DNA from: an uncultured Eubacteriales bacterium
GTDB taxonomy: Bacteria; Bacillota; Clostridia; Oscillospirales; Oscillospiraceae
Assembly (NCBI GenBank): GCA_900543085.1
Contig: UQQF01000004.1
Coordinates: 11,361-75,360, forward strand
DNA length: 64,000 nucleotides
Direction of reading: 5' to 3'
The notes below the pieces were generated by a model that was not told the DNA's origin, made no database searches, and saw only the letters and a list, made by a program, of their open reading frames with translations. The position numbers were made by a program, and so were the translations under genes. Position 1 is the first letter of the stretch. Every line of letters begins with the position of its first letter. This document shows positions 23,775 through 32,043 of the stretch, one piece after another.

Positions 23775-23826
23775 ATAACAGGCCAAGAGGCTCTTGCCAT
23801 TGGGCAAGAGCCTCTTGGCCTGTTAT
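23775..23826 (+). repeat. Perfect 24-bp inverted repeat with four-base loop
   Basis: ATAACAGGCCAAGAGGC and the rest of the left arm pair without mismatch to the right arm; the loop is ATTG. It looks like a very strong terminator, but no gene ends here in either direction: the resolvase reads away and the LytTR gene starts about 100 bases later. T-rich bases follow on the minus strand only after TGTTA. It may bound a short untranslated RNA or be an insertion remnant. Confidence 0.6.
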
Positions 23827-23841
23827 GCACCACTTGCAATT

Positions 23842-23872
23842 TGTTGCATATTTTAACTACAGGCGTCTATAT
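23842..23872 (+). promoter_or_regulatory. ECF-like promoter of the LytTR gene
   Basis: TGTTGC, 16 bases, CGTCTATAT. The same pattern and spacing occurs before two other units in this block (28041 and 31855). The element resembles extracytoplasmic-function sigma promoters with a CGTC -10 core. Confidence 0.5.
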
Positions 23873-23922
23873 TAATGGAACGTTCGATGCGTCTTCACTT
23901 TTTTCTGAAAAGGGCGGGAAAC

Positions 23923-24636
23923 ATGAGGATCGCGATATGTGACAGTGACCATGACTTTATTCAACGAGAGATTAGAGTCATCGAAAACTACTGTGCGCAC
24001 TTAAATCTACAGGTGTGTTTTGATGTATATACTTCCCCCAGTTCATTGCTAAGCGCAGATGTTGAAAAATTGCAGGTCGTATTTCTTGATACAGTTTTTT
24101 CTGACACGGACGGAATAGCCCTTGCCAAGCTTATACGCAAAAGAAACCGTGAGGCAGTTGTAGTTTTTGTAACTGACCACGCTCAATACGCGATCGAGGG
24201 GTACAAAGTAGGTGCATTCCGCTACATACTAAAGAGCAAATTGGACGCAGAGTTGGAAGCGCTCATGGACGATCTGATATCCAAGCTGTTTATCGAGGCC
24301 GAGTCGATCACTCTTAAAAGTGATGACGGCAATGAACTGGTTCCCCTGAAGGATATAGTGTACATTGAGGGGACAGGACACAGGCAAGTGCTTGTATATA
24401 CCTCCGTTGATTCTAAGCCTTTAGAGTGTCGGGGATACTTGTCAGATTTAGAGGCGTCGCTCTCAGGAAAAGGGTTCATTCGACTTCAACGTGGATTTCT
24501 TGCCAATATGCGTCATGTAAAACGAATAAAAAGCTATAACGCTACAATGAGCAATGGCGCAGTCATCCGGACTTCTACAAAAAAGTATCAAGATATATTA
24601 AAACGATACCAAGACTGGAGCGACAGCACAAACTAA
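23923..24636 (+). CDS. LytTR-family response regulator
   Basis: The 237-residue protein has a receiver domain (1-120: I-A-I-C-D-S-D, phospho-acceptor region V-V-F-L-D-T, V-F-V-T-D-H, Y-I-L-K-S) and a LytTR DNA-binding domain (140-237: I-V-Y-I-E-G-T-G-H, F-I-R-L-Q-R-G-F-L-A-N-M-R-H-V). Such proteins usually control bacteriocins, virulence or cell-wall genes with a peptide-sensing kinase, but no kinase is next to it. The ATG at M-R-I-A-I-C was preferred over an upstream ATG since GGGCGGG precedes it. Possible targets are the nearby AT-rich genes. Confidence 0.9.
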   Translation: MRIAICDSDHDFIQREIRVIENYCAHLNLQVCFDVYTSPSSLLSADVEKLQVVFLDTVFSDTDGIALAKLIRKRNREAVVVFVTDHAQYAIEGYKVGAFRYILKSKLDAELEALMDDLISKLFIEAESITLKSDDGNELVPLKDIVYIEGTGHRQVLVYTSVDSKPLECRGYLSDLEASLSGKGFIRLQRGFLANMRHVKRIKSYNATMSNGAVIRTSTKKYQDILKRYQDWSDSTN

Positions 24637-24668
24637 ATAAGAGACGTCATTTCGACGTCTCTTATTGT
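24637..24668 (+). terminator. Bidirectional terminator after the LytTR gene
   Basis: AATAAGAGACGTC pairs with GACGTCTCTTATT around ATTTC. Confidence 0.88.
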
Positions 24669-24680
24669 TCTATTCAAAGA

Positions 24681-25151
24681 TCAGTTTTGTTCTGTCACAG
24701 TGAAGTATAGCGCTCCTCCGTAGTCTGTTTCGATATATGTGATCCCTTCGTCGTTTGACAGGGCAGAACCTTCTGGCAGGAAACCATAGGTAATGTTGTA
24801 GACCTTTCCCTGACTCTCGAAGTCTCTATTAACGCTCCAATTTCTGCCCGGCCAGTCGCCAAATATAGTGTCCATATATTCATATCGAAGCCACTCATGC
24901 CTCACAAGGTCGCACGTGAATTGTCCGTCATACCATGTGAAAAAAACAGCGTAAGTATCAGGTGTAATCTTTCCTTCATAAAGGAATTCGCCATATCTCC
25001 ACTCTGAACGGTTATCTCGTGTAAAGTCAGTAGGTGTGCGCAGCAGCGGTAAACACATAACGATTACAACGGCAAGCAGTATGCTCTTTATAAGCAGCCT
25101 TCTCTTGACTGCTTTTGGCTCATTGACAGTTGTACTTGCCTTGTAATTCAT
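24681..25151 (-). CDS. Small membrane-anchored protein of unknown function
   Basis: The 156-residue protein has a basic N-terminus (V-K-R-R-L-L-I-K), one membrane helix (about 20-38) and an outside domain rich in Trp, Tyr and Asp (W-Y-D-G-Q-F, F-G-D-W-P-G-R-N-W). No family was recognised. It follows the large DUF1906 protein gene on the same strand at 42 bases, so it is likely co-expressed; a protective partner for that protein is possible but unproven. Confidence 0.7.
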   Translation of the reverse strand: MNYKASTTVNEPKAVKRRLLIKSILLAVVIVMCLPLLRTPTDFTRDNRSEWRYGEFLYEGKITPDTYAVFFTWYDGQFTCDLVRHEWLRYEYMDTIFGDWPGRNWSVNRDFESQGKVYNITYGFLPEGSALSNDEGITYIETDYGGALYFTVTEQN

Positions 25152-25193
25152 ATGCTCTCCTTATTCAGTACTGTTCAATTATATTGGAAAAAC

Positions 25194-27518
25194 TTACGCG
25201 AAAGCGAAAATAGCACTAAGCCATGTTGCCACTGTAGTACACAACGAAGCTACTGCGGTGCCTATTGCTGTCCCAATACCTGTCGCAACTATTATTCCAC
25301 CAGCGGCATACAGAACTCCGGCCACGGCGACAGCAAGTACAGCCGTAGTCATGTATTCTTTGACTGTTTCTTTGACTAGTTCTGCTTGCTGAACTTCATC
25401 GTCATCTATGGACAGCTTAATTTTGACTGACACAGAATTGTAAATATGCTTTGAGCTGCCAAGATAACTTTCAACAACCACAAAAGCACTAGTCTTATTA
25501 TTAGCTGTACTTACACCAAAACTGATTTTTCCGTTTTCAACGCTTTGAGTCAGCTGAAGTATAAGTTCAACACCATCATCTCCTATATCTATACCGGCGT
25601 CCGCACTCAAAGCACCCGAAACCGTTTCGAACAGCTCTGAAGTGTACGATGTATCCATTCCAACGACGTCACCGTTTGAAACAGAAAAAGTGGCGTAATT
25701 TGCCTTGTCCTGAGTCAGATCAACAAGCACAGACTGTGTGTATGTTATCTCTATCTCAATTGGGCTAATCCCGTAAGGCGGGATTTTAATTGTAGGCAAA
25801 TCCCAGTTTAGTTCCAAAGGCGAAGCTATCTGTTCAGTTACACCATTAACATTCTTAATGATATCATATACAGCCGTGCGCTTCTGATTATCTGTTACAG
25901 GAACAGTACCGGATGACATGTTACCAAATTCGGAGAACCCAAGATACATTCCAGACACAGCGTCTTTATCCAGGGGGAACGACATAAGGCCATTATTATA
26001 GCTAAAACTGTATTCATGGAACTGATCAAACGCCCAACACTCAGGAAGCGGAAATCCCATGTTACCGCTGAAACCTGTAGACATATCGCCCACAAAACAA
26101 CTGGAGGCCAAACCATACTCGTTGCATATCCTGGAGCAGACATTTCTCGAACCATATATGCCTATATTGTAAATGTGGCCGTTGTCCTCAAAGACCTCGT
26201 TGATGCCCTCAAAATACGGCTTTACCGTACTGGAAATGTAACCGTCCAGAACGTCGTAATCGACAGCGAAGTATATATACTCACGCATGGGAATGTCAAG
26301 AGACTTGGCTGCGGAGATTGCCTTTGCTGCATCCTCTTTACCGAGCTCATATGTATAACGCTGTAAAGACGGAACACCTTCCTGGAAAATTGCAAAGATT
26401 CTGAGTCCTGCATTAAATATAGCTGTCATCTCGGACTTGGTCATAGCCTTAGAGAGCACAGACGGACCAGAACCTACAGTTCCAGATAGATACCTTCCAA
26501 CGTATCTGTAACCAGCGGCGTAGAGGGCATGAGCTTTTGCCTCATCAAGGATCGTAGCACAATCGCAACCTTGAGCCGCCCTATTAGGATTGCCTTTGCT
26601 AAGGAGTAGCGCCATCCAAGTGTCTACGTCGCCGTTACCGGTTTCAGCAATTGAATAGCGGCTCTGGAAAGCACGGGTTTTCTCCTTGACAGCAGACGTC
26701 CACGCAGTTCCACTGGATTTGTGTCCATTACAGGTTAGGCAGAAATTAAAGAGGCGAACTGCTTCTGCGGGGTGATTGCTGTCATTGAGGATGGGCAAAA
26801 GGCTTTGAGTTCCGCTGCCGAAAATACCATCGACTGCAGAGCCTCTCTGCCCCTCAATATACTGAAGCCTCTTTATCAGCGCTTCATTCATGGATCTCTG
26901 GTATATGCCGTCACACGGAATGATGCCAATATAGTCACCGAAGTTTGCGTTAAGATACTGCTGTATCTCACGAATGTCACTCTTACCGCCGGCACTTTCA
27001 ACAAGAACAAACTGATCCATGGAGAGAAGAGACTTCATGAGCTTAGCACTGATCACACCCCAGCCGAGCAAGCCGTCAATTCCTGCATCTTCCTTAAGCG
27101 TTTCTAGGCCGTCAAAGGTAGTCTGATCAATATGGCCATCATAATTGTAATTCACATAACCATAATAGCCTTTACACCAGAGCGCAGCTTTAACAATATT
27201 ATTCATATTGTTTTCGGAACTCATGATAAGCTGCAGTTGACCACCAGTAGATGAATAGAACGACTCAAATGCGGCCTCAGTGCCGGCACCAAATCCACCG
27301 TCAACACCTGTGCCAAGCTCGTGTTGGAGTGCACGTACCAGGCCACCCATTGTTCCTTGCCCCGTGAGTCCATCCTCGGCCAAAGTCACCCAATTAGAAA
27401 TGTTCCCATAGGTTTCGTTCAGCCACACCTGAGCATAGTAAACAGGAGGATCTCCGGTCACTTCTTGCGCTTGGGCTAAGTTTGCTAGTTCGTTTTGAAA
27501 TTTGTTTTTGTCATTCAT
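25194..27518 (-). CDS. DUF1906 glycoside-hydrolase-like protein with peptidoglycan-binding-like repeats
   Basis: The 774-residue protein has three parts. Residues 50-310 hold three or four peptidoglycan-binding-like units (V-D-G-G-F-G-A-G-T-E-A-A-F; V-D-G-I-F-G-S-G-T-Q-S-L). Residues 317-520 form an Rv2525c-like domain (G-C-D-C-A-T-I, Y-V-G-R-Y-L-S-G-T, Y-F-A-V-D-Y-D-V, I-G-I-Y-G-S-R). Then comes a beta-rich region and a hydrophobic Gly/Ala C-terminus (about 725-774) that could span or insert into a membrane. There is no signal peptide, so export, if any, is by another route. AAGGAGCG precedes the ATG. AT-rich composition suggests acquisition. Confidence 0.8.
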   Translation of the reverse strand: MNDKNKFQNELANLAQAQEVTGDPPVYYAQVWLNETYGNISNWVTLAEDGLTGQGTMGGLVRALQHELGTGVDGGFGAGTEAAFESFYSSTGGQLQLIMSSENNMNNIVKAALWCKGYYGYVNYNYDGHIDQTTFDGLETLKEDAGIDGLLGWGVISAKLMKSLLSMDQFVLVESAGGKSDIREIQQYLNANFGDYIGIIPCDGIYQRSMNEALIKRLQYIEGQRGSAVDGIFGSGTQSLLPILNDSNHPAEAVRLFNFCLTCNGHKSSGTAWTSAVKEKTRAFQSRYSIAETGNGDVDTWMALLLSKGNPNRAAQGCDCATILDEAKAHALYAAGYRYVGRYLSGTVGSGPSVLSKAMTKSEMTAIFNAGLRIFAIFQEGVPSLQRYTYELGKEDAAKAISAAKSLDIPMREYIYFAVDYDVLDGYISSTVKPYFEGINEVFEDNGHIYNIGIYGSRNVCSRICNEYGLASSCFVGDMSTGFSGNMGFPLPECWAFDQFHEYSFSYNNGLMSFPLDKDAVSGMYLGFSEFGNMSSGTVPVTDNQKRTAVYDIIKNVNGVTEQIASPLELNWDLPTIKIPPYGISPIEIEITYTQSVLVDLTQDKANYATFSVSNGDVVGMDTSYTSELFETVSGALSADAGIDIGDDGVELILQLTQSVENGKISFGVSTANNKTSAFVVVESYLGSSKHIYNSVSVKIKLSIDDDEVQQAELVKETVKEYMTTAVLAVAVAGVLYAAGGIIVATGIGTAIGTAVASLCTTVATWLSAIFAFA

Positions 27519-27795
27519 CGTTAACGCTCCTTTCAAGTTTTATGATGACAACTATACAGAGCGCTCGATGCATATAATGTAAACGTTACTAAACGCTATT
27601 TTTTGGTTTACTCTTATAAAATTGACATAGTGCGGGATTTCTCTTTCATTTACATATTTTCATTATGATTCACATTAGTTACTCGTTGTTCAAACATTCA
27701 AAATAAGAGTAGAAATATTTTATAATTTTACGTCCCACAAAAGTATATAATGCAGTAAATTAAATAAAATTTGCAGTGAACGTAGTATAATAACG
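27519..27795 (-). other. AT-rich regulatory stretch before the DUF1906 gene
   Basis: On the minus strand AGCGTTTAG and ACGTTTACA stand ten bases apart, direct repeats of the type bound by LytTR proteins. GAGCGCTC follows and then a TATAGT box. The remainder (27600-27795) is AT rich with no convincing gene. Confidence 0.4.
27559..27569 (+). repeat. GAGCGCTCGAT, left copy
   Basis: An 11-base word containing the palindrome GAGCGCTC lies between the DUF1906 gene and its upstream repeats. An identical copy is at 27950-27960, upstream of the small ORF on the same strand. This suggests a shared operator or start-site element. Confidence 0.5.
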
Positions 27796-27831
27796 TAAAA
27801 ATCCCCCTTGGCTACAAGAGCCAAGGGGGCG
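27796..27831 (-). terminator. Terminator of the 25-codon ORF
   Basis: On the minus strand CCCCCTTGGCT pairs with AGCCAAGGGGG and is followed by ATTTTTAC, a proper terminator. It starts nine bases after the stop codon of the small ORF. Confidence 0.85.
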
Positions 27832-27839
27832 CGGTTAAA

Positions 27840-27917
27840 TTACCAGATAGCTCGAGTAGCAGGCTCAGAACCGAGGTGGAACCCAAGATTCACGAACGCA
27901 TATGTTCCCCAGTCCAT
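27840..27917 (-). CDS. Possible 25-residue peptide gene
   Basis: On the minus strand an ATG opens a 25-codon frame (M-D-W-G-T-Y-A-F-V-N-L-G-F-H, ending R-A-I-W) directly before a strong terminator. The frame stays open to a GTG at 27941, which would give 33 residues. A -10-like TATAAT next to GAGCGCTC lies upstream, as at the DUF1906 gene. It has no recognised family. A secreted or signalling peptide is possible; an untranslated RNA is the alternative. Confidence 0.4.
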   Translation of the reverse strand: MDWGTYAFVNLGFHLGSEPATRAIW

Positions 27918-27949
27918 AAATCTACATACTTGTCCCCCCACCGTTTCTT

Positions 27950-27960
27950 GAGCGCTCGAT
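27950..27960 (+). repeat. GAGCGCTCGAT, right copy
   Basis: Identical to 27559-27569. On the minus strand it directly follows TATAAT of the predicted small-ORF promoter. Confidence 0.5.
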
Positions 27961-28040
27961 TATATAAGAGTCCAAAGAAATAAATATGTAAACTCTTAAA
28001 CTTTATAATTTTCCTTTGCTAACAACATGAATACGTATAA

Positions 28041-28071
28041 TGTTGCGTTTTCTTAGTTTTAGCGTCTATAT
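28041..28071 (+). promoter_or_regulatory. ECF-like promoter of the lipoprotein operon
   Basis: TGTTGC, 16 bases, CGTCTATAT, the same arrangement as before the LytTR gene and at 31855. Confidence 0.5.
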
Positions 28072-28144
28072 ATATGAGGGTATTTACAATGCGATCAAAA
28101 ACATTCTCTCATCATTCAAATATGTCAACAAAGTGGTGTTGTAT

Positions 28145-29320
28145 ATGAAACGCATTATCCCTTTACTCCTTGCTGTGCTTATCCTATCTGCTTGCGGCAC
28201 ACCGGCAGCGGAACCATCGCCTACGCTGGAGCCAGATGTGCAGCCGTCACCAACGCATACAGCTACGCCTTTGCCTGAGCCGTCACCGGAACCGTCGCCC
28301 GAGCCGTCGCCCTCAAGTTATCCCTGGCCGGAGTTCGTGGCAGGGCCGGAAGCGGGTGGATACACTTTTCAAAGCGAGGAGCTGGGCTTTTCTTTCACCG
28401 TACCTGCGGAGGTGTCCCACAAGGTCGCCGTGCGCGAGGGAGTGGAATACTGGAACCCGGACGGGCCGAGCTTCACCATGTATTACGTCCCGGAGGGCAT
28501 CAGATACCCCATAACCATGTTTTATCTGACCGTGGAATCGCCTCGCGCAGATTATTTCCGTCCGGGAAGCTGGTACTATGGAGCCATGACAGCTACAACT
28601 ATTGAAGCGATGAGCGAACACAGCGCGTACATCACACAAGTACAGATGGGCGGCTCAGAGATAGAGCCGAAGAACCCGTTGTTTGACGACTATTTGGAAA
28701 CCAGCGGCATAGTAGGTCGAGCGATAAGTGACGGCATGGTAGTGGACGAGCCGTCTTCTGTCCCCAAGCTTGACACTGCCGCACTTCCCGTCAAAGCGGG
28801 CGAGCTTGCAGCCAAAGGCGATGCGGCTATGACGCGCGCCGAGGCGGCGCAGCTGGCGTTCGACCTGCTCACGGCAGCGAACAAGGATGTAACATACCCG
28901 CTCGATTACACCGACGTAGATGCAAATAGCGAGCACGCGCACGCCATCGCGTATCTGGACAGCTATGGACTCATGACACGATACTCCAGAGATGGCGAGG
29001 ATCTAGACGGAAATCTGTTCCGACCCAATGAGCATATCACCCGCGCGGAGTTCGCCATGCTGCTGCACAGGCTGTCATTTCAGACGTTTCCGAGTGTATA
29101 TGGAGACAGCTTGGACAGCATCGAATCCGGAACATGGTATTCGCCGTACGTCAATTACGCATGGCGCTGCGGCTGGCTGGAGCTTGATGAGAGCGGCGAC
29201 ATACGCTTTGACGAACCTATAACCGCCGCCGAGGCCGCTCACGCGCTGTCCGTCGTGGCCGATATAGGCTACCCCACGCCAGGCGTGGACTTCGATAACA
29301 TCGAGGAGGTGCCCACATGA
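28145..29320 (+). CDS. Lipoprotein with SLH-like repeats
   Basis: The 391-residue protein starts with a lipoprotein signal (L-L-A-V-L-I-L-S-A-C-G) and a Pro/Glu/Ser linker (P-S-P-E-P-S-P-E-P). A domain of about 150 residues follows (Y-T-F-Q-S-E-E-L-G-F-S-F-T-V-P). The C-terminal 140 residues hold two surface-layer-homology-like units (M-T-R-A-E-A-A-Q-L-A-F; I-T-R-A-E-F-A-M-L-L-H-R-L). It is probably anchored at the cell surface by both lipid and wall contacts. It leads an operon of similar lipoproteins; the first domain recurs in the third gene. Confidence 0.82.
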   Translation: MKRIIPLLLAVLILSACGTPAAEPSPTLEPDVQPSPTHTATPLPEPSPEPSPEPSPSSYPWPEFVAGPEAGGYTFQSEELGFSFTVPAEVSHKVAVREGVEYWNPDGPSFTMYYVPEGIRYPITMFYLTVESPRADYFRPGSWYYGAMTATTIEAMSEHSAYITQVQMGGSEIEPKNPLFDDYLETSGIVGRAISDGMVVDEPSSVPKLDTAALPVKAGELAAKGDAAMTRAEAAQLAFDLLTAANKDVTYPLDYTDVDANSEHAHAIAYLDSYGLMTRYSRDGEDLDGNLFRPNEHITRAEFAMLLHRLSFQTFPSVYGDSLDSIESGTWYSPYVNYAWRCGWLELDESGDIRFDEPITAAEAAHALSVVADIGYPTPGVDFDNIEEVPT

Positions 29321-30246
29321 AACGCCTTATCCCGCTGACCCTCGCCCTGCTCCTCCTCGCCGCCTGCGGTGCGCCTGCCGAGCCTCAGTCGGCGTCGCCG
29401 ACGGAGGCTCCGACAACGCCGTCACCGGTTGTCACACCGTCACCGCAGCCTGCTCCGGTTTCAACGCCCGAACCGCCACCTGAGCTGATACTGTCCCGAC
29501 CCATACCAGGAAACTTAGCGCTGCCGTCGACGGGATTCGAGCCGGAGTCATACTGGATAGCTGATGACTTCGGCTATCGCGGCCAGGCTCTCCTGATATT
29601 GTCCGGCGACGGCCGTTTTAAGTGCTGGTACAACTATTATGAAGAAGTGCCGGATACGGTTTCCGGCAGCGAGTATAAGCTCTATCTCGAGAGTCTGACC
29701 GAGGGCGGCGAGGCGTCCGCAAACGGAGATACGCTCACGCTGAAGCTCTATGAAGATACCGGCACAGCGCCGGAGGCCTTCAGGAAGGCGGAGTACGGCG
29801 TGGCGCTTACATTCTGGCGCGACATGCCTCTCAACGACGAAGTGCAGCTCCCGCTGCCCCCCGATACAACGGTCGAGGAGTTGGCAGCGCTGGGGGCAGG
29901 ACAGCTGGACGAGACGACATGGCTGTACAACGGTCTGAGAGTCGAGTTTGAGGACGACGGATACGGCGGCTCGCGCATCCACAGCTACTGCACCTATGAG
30001 CGCGACACCGGTCTCAGCGTGCGCGGCGCCGACATCGGCGACTACATAGACTTTGTAAAGCAGCGTTTTCCGGAGTCTGACGGCTACGTTCTGTACGGCA
30101 GCATCAGCGGCGTCGGAGGCTCCGCCGCTTACAGCGATCAGGGTCATTCCGTGCTTGTGTACGAGGACAACAGCGTGACGCTGCGCTTCCTGTTCAGCTA
30201 CGGCGGCTGGCTGACCTGCATCGATATCTTTCCGGAATGGCCGTGA
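29317..30246 (+). CDS. Lipoprotein of unknown function
   Basis: The 309-residue product has a lipoprotein signal (L-A-L-L-L-L-A-A-C-G) and a Thr/Pro linker up to about residue 55. A mostly beta domain follows (Y-W-I-A-D-D-F-G-Y-R-G-Q, later S-I-S-G-V-G-G-S-A). No known enzyme motif was seen. It overlaps the preceding gene by ATGA, and the first codons M-K-R-L-I-P-L-T-L-A are nearly the same as in both neighbours, so the three signal regions arose by duplication. Confidence 0.8.
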   Translation: MKRLIPLTLALLLLAACGAPAEPQSASPTEAPTTPSPVVTPSPQPAPVSTPEPPPELILSRPIPGNLALPSTGFEPESYWIADDFGYRGQALLILSGDGRFKCWYNYYEEVPDTVSGSEYKLYLESLTEGGEASANGDTLTLKLYEDTGTAPEAFRKAEYGVALTFWRDMPLNDEVQLPLPPDTTVEELAALGAGQLDETTWLYNGLRVEFEDDGYGGSRIHSYCTYERDTGLSVRGADIGDYIDFVKQRFPESDGYVLYGSISGVGGSAAYSDQGHSVLVYEDNSVTLRFLFSYGGWLTCIDIFPEWP

Positions 30247-30256
30247 GGTGAAAAAT

Positions 30257-30949
30257 ATGAAACGAATAATCCCGCTTACCCTCGCTCTGCTCCTCCTCGC
30301 CTCCTGCGGCGCGCCTGCCGCGCCTCCGTCGGCGACGCCGGCGGAGCAGATTTGTGAGGTTGACTTTATAGCCGGTCCCGAGGAGCGAGCCTACACTTAC
30401 ACCGACGAAAAGCTCGGTCTGAGCCTATTTATCCCGGACGAATTTGCGCCGCTCGTGGCCATAAGCGAGGGCATAGATTTCTGGGACGAGGACGGCGACA
30501 GCATCTCCCTCTATTACCTCCCGCCTCAGAGGGAATATGGCTGCTCGCTGATGGAGTCGATTGTACGTGTGCCGAGGCGCGAGTATTTTGATCCGGAGCG
30601 CTTTTACAACCACTACATGGCATCCTACGGGGTCGTTGCCGCAAGCGAGGACAGCTTTTACGTGCTGGTCGACCCAATCGGCGGAGTCATGATAGGCCAC
30701 GAAACGCTGGAAGCGTACACGGAGCTGTGCGCAAAGATGGAAAGCAACTTCTTCAAGGAAAATATGCGCGTCACGGCTCAGGACGCGCTCCCGGAACTGA
30801 CGGCTGAGAGCGTCCTCGCCGCCGCCGAAGCGCTCTCGGCCGATGGCGGCGCGACTATGACGCGCGCCGAGGCCGCGCTCTGGGCAGCGGCGCTGCTCAC
30901 GGCCGGCAACAAGGATAGGCAATGCCCTGCTGATAGACAATGTCAATAG
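30257..30949 (+). pseudogene. Truncated paralogue of the SLH-like lipoprotein
   Basis: The first 220 residues follow the pattern of the gene at 28145: lipobox L-L-L-A-S-C-G, F-I-A-G-P-E-E-R-A-Y-T-Y, L-G-L-S-L-F-I-P, R-R-E-Y-F-D-P, and finally A-T-M-T-R-A-E-A-A. At G-N-K-D the match ends, and 12 foreign residues lead to a stop where the parent continues through its SLH units. The break at about 30912 joins unrelated sequence in another frame. It may still make a lipoprotein without wall anchor. Confidence 0.65.
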
Positions 30950-31817
30950 TGCAGAGGCAGCCGGCGGAACGCTTGACAACGGCGGCATTGTCGTATCTGT
31001 TCTCAACGACAACAGCAGTATTGAGCCCGCCCTCATGAGGGTCGTGTCCTCCACGGCGCAAGACCCTGACTATAAAACAGTTGCAACACTTTACTACAAC
31101 GACAGCAACAACACACCTGGCACGTACAGAATATGCATTTCCAACAACAGCCAATCCGTGGACATACAAGCCGAGCTGGAGGCCGCCATGGAATATATAG
31201 ACAAGGCAACGCGCGCTTCCGCGTCCGACAACAGCGCGGCGCCGGAGCTTATAGGCACTCTGAGCACGTCTGTCGTGGAACAGCCGAAAGGCAAAATGCT
31301 CATTACGCACAATGTGTACACAGAGCAAGACCTCGTCGGACTCGACTACTATTATGTACAGACAACAGTCGACGCCACGCCGGGCGCTGCGCTCAACCAT
31401 GACGATTACGAATACTATACAGGCAACAGACTGGAGCTGTGCCTCAATCCCGTATCGCCAAATTCCGCGATCGTCGAGGAATATGACCCCAGAGTCTGCG
31501 ACAGCGACGGCCAATACACCGTGGGAATAGGCATGAAGCCGTCGGTCGACTTTACGCTGCACGGCGGACTGTCCTACACCGGGACAATTCCCGGCAGCAG
31601 TATCAATGCGACGTGTGATAACCGGAAAACGGATTGGACAGTTGATATAAACGACGCAGCACGGCGCACGGACGGCATCGTATTCGCCCCGGCGGCACTG
31701 ATACGCTGCGGGCACAACACAACTACGCTTACAATTGATGCAAGTGCATCTTATCGTGTCAAGCTCAATACCAACGAATACATCAGCTACGACTCCAATA
31801 TTATCTGCACTACATAA
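30915..31817 (+). pseudogene. 3' part of an unknown beta-rich, probably secreted protein
   Basis: The frame is open from the break point with I-G-N-A-L-L-I-D-N-V-N-S and runs about 300 residues. The first ATG (31035) has no ribosome site, so the true 5' end was probably lost in the same event that cut the lipoprotein. The C-terminal half alternates polar and hydrophobic residues (S-V-D-F-T-L-H-G-G-L-S-Y-T-G-T; T-T-L-T-I-D-A-S-A-S-Y), like beta-barrel or pore-forming proteins, but I could not name a family. Confidence 0.5.
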
Positions 31818-31826
31818 CTTTTTCAG

Positions 31827-31856
31827 CCCCGGAAGGCGAGATTTCACCTTCCGGGG
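31827..31856 (+). terminator. Hairpin after the beta-rich fragment
   Basis: CCCCGGAAGG pairs with CCTTCCGGGG. The T-run is poor, and its right arm overlaps the -35-like element of the next promoter. Confidence 0.55.
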
Positions 31857-31885
31857 GTGCATTTACGGAGCCTGAGCGTCTATAT
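31855..31885 (+). promoter_or_regulatory. ECF-like promoter of the small-protein operon
   Basis: GGGTGC, 16 bases, CGTCTATAT: the third copy of the shared promoter pattern. The first gene of the unit starts about 160 bases on. Confidence 0.45.
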
Positions 31886-32043
31886 AAATGAGGGGCGAAA
31901 ATGTGGGAAACGCACAGAAAGCTCTTGCATTTTTTGACGGAAACTGTCACAATAGCTATAGAGGCACAGCGCCGTCGTTGACTACGCCCCGGCTATAACC
32001 CGGTCACGGAACAAACAGGCCGGAGAATTGGAGATGAGCAAAC

